Below, piece after piece: positions 23,068 to 26,729 of a stretch of DNA of 26,729 nt. Every line of letters starts with the position of its first letter. The first letter of the stretch is position 1. This DNA is from DSAR01 sp034437315. Lineage in GTDB: Bacteria > Chloroflexota > Anaerolineae > B4-G1. The position numbers and the translations under genes were made by a program. The notes beneath the pieces were generated by a model. It did not search any database and was not told where the DNA came from. It worked only from the letters and a program-made list of their open reading frames with translations. Location: NCBI GenBank assembly GCA_034437315.1, contig DAOTUC010000062.1, forward strand, positions 1-26,729, in the 5' to 3' direction.

Positions 23068-23228
23068 AACGTTGAGGAACGTTCCCGTCCCCACCCGACG
23101 TCGTCCAACTTAGCGCTCAGAAAGTTGGAGCGAGGTCTGACGGAGAAACCGTCCAACGAGACGATATGGTCGGGCCAGGGGGCGGAGCGATGGAGCAGTG
23201 GTCAAACGTCAGCCACTGCTCTTTTTTT
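23068..23228 (+). ncRNA. Candidate structured small RNA, about 160 nt
   Basis: The element lies between a strong promoter and a clear intrinsic terminator (9-bp stem 23193-23201/23213-23221, then seven T). By hand it folds as follows. A 5' hairpin AACGTT-GAGG-AACGTT (23068-23083) starts at the predicted first base. A long-range closing stem pairs CCCC/CCCGA (23089-23098) with TCGGG/GGGG (23170-23181). Inside that stem are two hairpins, TCCAACTT/AAGTTGGA (23104-23129) and GACGG-AGAAA-CCGTC (23139-23153). The longest frames are short and lack start signals. It does not show the conserved loop of SRP RNA, a T-box or a tmRNA frame. Its terminator runs into the 3' end of the convergent hydrolase gene. 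Confidence 0.55.
23193..23228 (+). terminator. Intrinsic terminator of the candidate small RNA
   Basis: GAGCAGTGG pairs with CCACTGCTC around an 11-nt loop, followed immediately by seven T (23222-23228). It overlaps the last codons of the minus-strand hydrolase. Confidence 0.85.
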
Positions 23229-23895
23229 GCGTCCCGACCGATCCGCCCGAGGCGAGAAAATCGGCCACGGTACGGGCGACCTCAGCTTGCCGGCCGAGGA
23301 AAAAATGATCGGCGTGCGGAAACACACGCAGCGCCTTTGGGGGTTTCAGGCGCGCGACGTAGGCGCGCAGATCGTCTACCGGCGCCCAGGCGTCGTCTTC
23401 GCCCACGATGAAGAGCTTGGGCCGCTCGTCGTCGTCCAGAAACGGATCGACGTAATTAGCCTGGGTCAACGCAACGCCGACTAAGTAACCCAGCCGCGGG
23501 TCTCGCGCAGCGTGGCGCAATCCCACCGCCGCGCCAAAGGAATAACCGACGACGGCCAAACGGTCTACATCGACCGCTTCTTGCGCCTGGAGAAAGTCAA
23601 ACGCACTCGCTGCGTCGTCCATCTCGCCGCGCCCCTCGCTGAAGAAGCCCGCGCTGCCGCCCACGCCGCGGAAGTTGAAGCGCAGGGCCATCCATCCGTT
23701 TTCGGCCAAAGCAAGACACACGTTCACGACGATGGCGTCATCCATCGATCCACCCATCAATGAGTGTGGGTGACAGACGACGGCAGACGGAAACGGCCCA
23801 TCGCCGCCCGGACGGTGGAGATAGCCTTCCAACCAGGGTCCTTCCACCCCCGCCTGGAAGTGAATAGGCGTCATTTCTGTCATCGGGGTCGTCAT
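23209..23895 (-). CDS. Alpha/beta hydrolase (COG2945/dienelactone-hydrolase-like)
   Basis: A small cytosolic hydrolase of 228 residues. PSAVVCHPHSLMGGSMDD (36-53) is the oxyanion region typical of the COG2945 group, followed by LRFNFRGVGGSAG. The nucleophile elbow is GYSFGA with Ser119. The acid is in LFIVGEDDAW (about 167-168) and the His in FPHADHFFLG (His197). The substrate is unknown. The ATG follows the MoaD stop by two bases, so it is the last gene of the AOR-MoaD-hydrolase unit and probably translationally coupled. A hydrolase acting on an ester or lactone could feed or drain the aldehyde/acid couple of the AOR, but that is speculation. The 3' end overlaps the terminator of the convergent small RNA. 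Confidence 0.82.
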   Translation of the reverse strand: MTTPMTEMTPIHFQAGVEGPWLEGYLHRPGGDGPFPSAVVCHPHSLMGGSMDDAIVVNVCLALAENGWMALRFNFRGVGGSAGFFSEGRGEMDDAASAFDFLQAQEAVDVDRLAVVGYSFGAAVGLRHAARDPRLGYLVGVALTQANYVDPFLDDDERPKLFIVGEDDAWAPVDDLRAYVARLKPPKALRVFPHADHFFLGRQAEVARTVADFLASGGSVGTQKKSSG

Positions 23896-23897
23896 CT

Positions 23898-24137
23898 TTA
23901 CCCGCCTCCCACCGATGGAAACATCCCGACAACGTCTCCGTCATGGAGAACGTGATCTTCCGACCGGATGACGTTGTTGACAAACACGACTTTGACCTGT
24001 TCTCTCGGCAGATCCAGGCATTCGATCAACTGATCAACAGTCGCCCCCTCATCCAACTCGACCGGTTTCGCCTCGCCAACCTTCAAATCTGGATAGCGAT
24101 TGCGCAGCATTGCGAATAACTTCACGTGCACGACCAT
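23898..24137 (-). CDS. MoaD/ThiS-type sulfur-carrier protein
   Basis: 79 residues with the ubiquitin-like MoaD layout: VVHVKLFAMLRNRYPDL at the start, VELDEGATVDQLIECLDLP in the middle, VVFVNNVIRSEDHVLHDGDVVGMFP near the end. It finishes in VGGG, giving the Gly-Gly tail that is adenylated and thiocarboxylated to deliver sulfur, here most likely for the dithiolene of the pterin cofactor. The ATG at 24137 is preceded by AAGGAG eight bases upstream. It lies downstream of the AOR gene across a 163-bp gap containing a 28-bp palindrome. The acidic cap and the GGG end fit MoaD better than ThiS, and the neighbour supports a role with the tungsten enzyme. Confidence 0.86.
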   Translation of the reverse strand: MVVHVKLFAMLRNRYPDLKVGEAKPVELDEGATVDQLIECLDLPREQVKVVFVNNVIRSEDHVLHDGDVVGMFPSVGGG

Positions 24138-24168
24138 TTTTTTGGCTCCTTGACCGCGTCTTATAGAG

Positions 24169-24196
24169 GCCGCCGGGCCTGTACAGGCCCGGCGGC
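24169..24196. terminator. Perfect 28-bp palindrome between the AOR and MoaD genes
   Basis: GCCGCCGGGCCTGT (24169-24182) is followed immediately by its exact reverse complement. As RNA it gives a hairpin of about 12 G/C-rich pairs with a GTAC-type loop. There is no T-run on the minus strand. It may weaken or stabilise the AOR message so that AOR and MoaD are made in different amounts, or serve as a protein-binding palindrome. Confidence 0.5.
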
Positions 24197-24300
24197 TTGA
24201 TCGTTATTGAGCGCTGTGAGCAGCGGAGTTAGAGATCGGATAAACAGCCTGGTTCTTTTCCGCTAATTGAAGCGCGTGAAGCGTATGCGCCCAGGTCTTC

Positions 24301-26037
24301 TTAAGCCTTTCCAAAGACATCGTCCAGCGTCTCGTCCGGCACGTCCCACACCACGTCGTGGGGCGGGAGTTTCTCGTACTTCATAAACTCCGGCATACGG
24401 TCGTCCGCTTCGGTCAAACCGGCGGCCCGGTTGAAAGCGATCTCCTTGTCCAGGATCTCCTGCCCGACACGAAGCACGTCATCGGCCGTCCAGTTGGTGC
24501 CCAGCAGGCCGTTGAGTTCGTCAATCATCCCCTGATAGCCTTCGGGGATATCGAGGATGGCGAACGCGATGAAGAGACAATGGCCGGAGGAGTCGATCAT
24601 GGCGGTCGTCTGCTGGAAGGCGCGGGAGAGACCGGCCTTGTCGATGTCGAACTGGTCCACCTTGCCGCTGACGCCCAGGATCTCGGGAGCGATGGTGTAC
24701 CCGGCGGTGTGGTCGGCGCCCATCGTGCTGGTGGCGTAGGTAATGCCGATGCCCTTGACGGCGCGCGGCTCGTAGGCCGGCATATTCTGCCCCTTGCAAG
24801 CAGGGACGCGGTGCCAGCCGTAGGCCATGCCGGTGGTCGCCGCGCCGTTGCCCAGGATGCGGCCCAGCGGCGTGCCCTGACGAATCTCCTCCATCCACTG
24901 GATGGCGGCCTCGCTGTCCCCGAACTCGGCCAAGCCAGCGTCCATCGCCACGGCGATCGCGCCGCCAGCCTCGATGGTGTCAATGCCGATGTCGTTGCAC
25001 AGCCAGATCAGTTCAGCGATGGCGTCCAGGTCGTCGATGCCGCAATTCGCGCCCAACGCCCAGGTCGACTCGTACTCGACGCACGAGACGTGCTCCGTGC
25101 CATCCGGTTTGTGATAGGTATTGGAACACCGGATGGTGCAGCCGGGATGACAACCGTGATTGTACAGTTCCTCGCCCAGGCGTTCCTGATTCGTCTCGAA
25201 GATGGCCTCGCCAGAGGTCGCGGCTGCGCCCTCGAAGCGGCCCTCGCGGAAATTGCGGGTGGGATAGCCGCCAGCCTCGTTCAGCACGTTGACCAGGACG
25301 GCGGTGCCATAGGTGTTCAACCCACCCTTGGGCTTGGTGATATCGTGGGTGCGCAACGCCTCCAACATCTTCTTGCGTCCCTCGTCGAAGAGCGCCTTAT
25401 CGGCAATTTCTACGCCCGGCCCGCCTTCCCCGTCCACGACGATGAGCTTGAGGCCTTTGCTGCCCATCACCGCGCCCAGGCCTCCGCGGCCGGAATAGCG
25501 AGTGGGACGTTTTTCTGTGTCGTTATAGCAGATGCCGGCCATGCTCATCCGCATCTCACCGGCTACACCGATAGTTGCGACGCTCGTCTTCTCCCCAAAC
25601 CGCTCAAAGAGGCCGGGGAAGATCTCGTATAAGCTCTTGCCAACATACTCACTGGCGTCGAAGAACTCGGCCCCATCCTTGGTGATGTGCAAGCCCCACC
25701 AGCCGTCGCTCTGGCCCTCGACGATGACGGCCTTGAGGCCAAGGCGACCGACCAGCTGCGGCCAATTGGTGCCGGCGTTCGACTCTTTGATGCCGCCGGT
25801 GAGGGGCGACTTGGCGCCGGCCGAAAGGCGGCCCGATGTGGGCGCATTGGTGCCGGCGATCAATCCCGGCGCAAAGACCAACTTGTTGTTCGGACCCAGG
25901 GGATGACACGTGGGGTCCACCTCGTCGTAGACGATGGTGGAGGTGAGGCCGCGGCCGCCCAGCTCCCGATATTCATCGGGAACCTCCTCATAGGCAGCGG
26001 TGCGGTCGCTCATATTGATACGCAGGATCTTAGCCAT
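24301..26037 (-). CDS. Aldehyde:ferredoxin oxidoreductase, tungsten-pterin family
   Basis: Oxidises aldehydes to acids (or runs in reverse) using a bis-pterin tungsten site and a [4Fe-4S] cluster, with ferredoxin as partner. The 578-residue protein has the family opening AKILRINMSDR and YRELGGRGLTSTIVYDEV, the pterin-binding blocks GTNAPTSGRLSAGAKSPLTG and ESNAGTNWP, and RYSGRGGLGAVMGSKGLK. It also has STMGADHTAGYT and the cluster cysteines. These are Cys296, Cys300, Cys304 (GCHPGCTIRC) and Cys487 (IDSSGHC). The first two are three residues apart rather than the usual two. AGGAG just before ATG 26037 fixes the start. Upstream MoaD-like and downstream MoaD genes support a cofactor-linked cluster. 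Individual substrates within the family (AOR, FOR, GAPOR and others) cannot be told apart by eye. Confidence 0.92.
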   Translation of the reverse strand: MAKILRINMSDRTAAYEEVPDEYRELGGRGLTSTIVYDEVDPTCHPLGPNNKLVFAPGLIAGTNAPTSGRLSAGAKSPLTGGIKESNAGTNWPQLVGRLGLKAVIVEGQSDGWWGLHITKDGAEFFDASEYVGKSLYEIFPGLFERFGEKTSVATIGVAGEMRMSMAGICYNDTEKRPTRYSGRGGLGAVMGSKGLKLIVVDGEGGPGVEIADKALFDEGRKKMLEALRTHDITKPKGGLNTYGTAVLVNVLNEAGGYPTRNFREGRFEGAAATSGEAIFETNQERLGEELYNHGCHPGCTIRCSNTYHKPDGTEHVSCVEYESTWALGANCGIDDLDAIAELIWLCNDIGIDTIEAGGAIAVAMDAGLAEFGDSEAAIQWMEEIRQGTPLGRILGNGAATTGMAYGWHRVPACKGQNMPAYEPRAVKGIGITYATSTMGADHTAGYTIAPEILGVSGKVDQFDIDKAGLSRAFQQTTAMIDSSGHCLFIAFAILDIPEGYQGMIDELNGLLGTNWTADDVLRVGQEILDKEIAFNRAAGLTEADDRMPEFMKYEKLPPHDVVWDVPDETLDDVFGKA

Positions 26038-26071
26038 AATTTTCTCCTTTCGTAAAACGTGAGATCAGCCT

Positions 26072-26129
26072 AAAAAACAAAAAAGGAGACGCTCCCGGCC
26101 TTTTAATGGGACCGGCAGACGCCTCCTTT
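26072..26129 (-). terminator. Leader terminator upstream of the AOR gene
   Basis: On the minus strand AAAGGAGGCG and CCGG segments (26129 down to about 26110) pair with GGCCGG...CGTCTCCTTT (down to 26082), followed by a T-rich run (complement of 26072-26081). It lies 35 bases before the AOR start, too early to end a gene, so it is an attenuator-type terminator. Its first arm is shared with the aptamer-like stem P1. Confidence 0.7.
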
Positions 26130-26246
26130 GCAAACACGGCGGGCGTAGGAATCTCTTCCTACACCTTATCGCTCACCCGCCCCGAGGGAGCGGAGTGAGT
26201 CGGAGGAAAGATGTTACCTGGCTTCTTAACACGATCGCTCGATGCT
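26110..26246 (-). promoter_or_regulatory. Candidate riboswitch-like leader of the AOR gene
   Basis: Between the predicted start (about 26246) and the attenuator the leader can form a closing stem P1 (CCTCC at 26206-26202 with GGAGG at 26126-26122). It encloses a hairpin CTCACTCCGC/GCGGGTGAG-like (26199-26172) and a perfect hairpin GTAGGAA-GAGA-TTCCTAC (26162-26145). The 3' half of P1 is also the 5' half of the terminator, so the two folds exclude each other. Known molybdenum/tungsten cofactor riboswitches control such genes, but I could not confirm that family's consensus by eye; a new class or a divergent variant is possible. Confidence 0.5.
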
Positions 26247-26252
26247 CTGATA

Positions 26253-26281
26253 ATGATAGCACAATGCGCATAATTATACAA
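26253..26281 (-). promoter_or_regulatory. Promoter of the AOR leader
   Basis: On the minus strand TTGTAT (26276-26281), 17-bp spacer, TATCAT (26253-26258), the same -10 as at 11394. It overlaps the end of the upstream MoaD-like gene and would start a leader of about 209 nt. Confidence 0.55.
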
Positions 26282-26282
26282 G

Positions 26283-26675
26283 TCAACGCTCGTCCACGTC
26301 CGACGGGGTGGTATAGGCGTGGTGGATACCCCGGTCTTGCCGCTGGCGGAAGGTCTCCTGTAATTCTGGCGTAGCGCTTGCGCCGAAGCGATACTGAAAA
26401 GGCCACATGCTCCTGCGGTGAGAGATGCCCACCCGGTCGCCGTCCCGAAGCTGGACGACGAGCGCCTCGTCTAATCCAGGGAGCGCGGCCAAATCGCCGT
26501 TGACGAACGTGATGCCCCGCTCCTCGGCCGGGAGGCCCAGGTGAGCGATCAGGTCTTCCAGTGTGCTGCCCTGCGGGAGCGCGACGTCCAGTTGGGCGTA
26601 ACTGCCCTGGTTTGCCTCTCCGGCATATTGAGCGACCGGCCCGTACAGCCAGACCTCAAGCTGAATTTTTGACAT
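26283..26675 (-). CDS. MoaD-like beta-grasp protein lacking the Gly-Gly tail, with C-terminal extension
   Basis: 130 residues. The first 85 follow the MoaD/ThiS pattern: IQLEVWLYGPVAQYAG, LPQGSTLEDLIAHLGLPAEERGITFVNGDLAAL, and VVQLRDGDRVGIS. Instead of ending in Gly-Gly the chain continues HRRSMWPFQYRFG and then a polar, Arg/Gln-rich tail of about 30 residues. It therefore cannot act as a classical sulfur carrier unless processed. Proteins of this kind next to AOR genes may help cofactor insertion or act as a subunit; that is inference. AAGGAG precedes ATG 26675. It lies about 245 bases upstream of the AOR gene on the same strand, so read-through transcription would pass through the AOR leader. 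Confidence 0.76.
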   Translation of the reverse strand: MSKIQLEVWLYGPVAQYAGEANQGSYAQLDVALPQGSTLEDLIAHLGLPAEERGITFVNGDLAALPGLDEALVVQLRDGDRVGISHRRSMWPFQYRFGASATPELQETFRQRQDRGIHHAYTTPSDVDER

Positions 26676-26691
26676 TTGATTCTCCTTCGTT

Positions 26692-26729
26692 TCACTTTGG
26701 GAGGGCGGGCAAGTAGAAGCTGAAGGTGG
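26692..26729 (-). CDS. Possible C-terminus of a sensor histidine kinase (cut by window edge)
   Basis: One minus-strand frame entering from the right edge reads TFSFYLPALPK and then stops, 16 bases before the MoaD-like start. G-T-x-F-x-F-x-L-P is how the ATPase domain of histidine kinases usually ends. Only eleven residues are visible, so this is a weak call. Confidence 0.33.
   Translation of the reverse strand, partial: TFSFYLPALPK

Noticed and set aside
23062..23228. SRP (4.5S) RNA or tmRNA
   Set aside because: The conserved SRP apical loop sequence is absent, and there is no alanine-tRNA-like end or tag frame as required for tmRNA.
24358..25632. 424-codon plus-strand frame across the AOR gene
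   Set aside because: It is antisense to a full-length AOR with intact cofactor motifs and has no independent support.

Overview
This window looks like a piece of a moderately GC-rich chromosome from an anaerobic or facultative Chloroflexota bacterium, most likely Anaerolineae-like. That placement is inference. It rests on lipoproteins and anchored enzymes with long Thr/Pro (TPTPTP) stalks behind the lipobox or anchor, a Uma2-family gene, a tungsten-type aldehyde:ferredoxin oxidoreductase (AOR) with MoaD-like partners, and short dispersed repeats between genes. No ribosomal RNA, phage, integrase, intact transposase or CRISPR array was seen.

Layout. 1-615: tail of a PD-(D/E)XK nuclease gene entering from the left, then a decayed phosphatase-like remnant. 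657-2725: housekeeping cluster nth - yraN - miaA (+). 2763-5401: GNAT acetyltransferase with its own promoter inside miaA, then a 7TM-GAF-HTH receptor-like protein. 5535-9044: tightly packed ftsK - DUF72 - OsmC. 9106-10705: queA behind a small membrane-protein gene (-). 10778-11202: broken Uma2 gene. 11406-14709: cell-envelope genes (lipoprotein, L,D-transpeptidase, anchored esterase). 14855-15489: a sugar-binding lipoprotein and a receiver domain, both truncated and joined at one breakpoint. 15490-16425: gene-poor, decayed stretch with an orphan terminator. 16426-17240: a conserved-looking unknown gene, then tRNA-His and tRNA-Arg separated by a strong RNA fold. 17284-18924: an M20 peptidase flanked by an inverted 30-bp repeat. 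19104-22038: solute-binding protein and LCP protein (-). 22185-23021: mutM. 23062-23228: a candidate small structured RNA. 23209-26729: a minus-strand cluster, MoaD-like - AOR - MoaD - alpha/beta hydrolase, probably behind a sensor-kinase gene that leaves the window.

How parts fit together. The AOR cluster is the main metabolic theme: a pterin-tungsten enzyme, a sulfur-carrier MoaD with a Gly-Gly tail, a second MoaD-like protein lacking that tail, and a roughly 200-nt AOR leader. In that leader one 8-nt segment can pair either in an aptamer-like closing stem or in a terminator. The leader is therefore a candidate cofactor-sensing riboswitch. DNA repair (nth, mutM), tRNA modification (miaA, queA) and chromosome segregation (ftsK) genes are ordinary chromosomal background.

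Promoters are unusually legible here: at least eight -35/-10 pairs with 16-17 bp spacing. One (mutM) matches the sigma-70 consensus perfectly, and two place the transcription start at or within a few bases of the start codon, suggesting leaderless messages. All calls come from reading the sequence; no database search or folding program was run.
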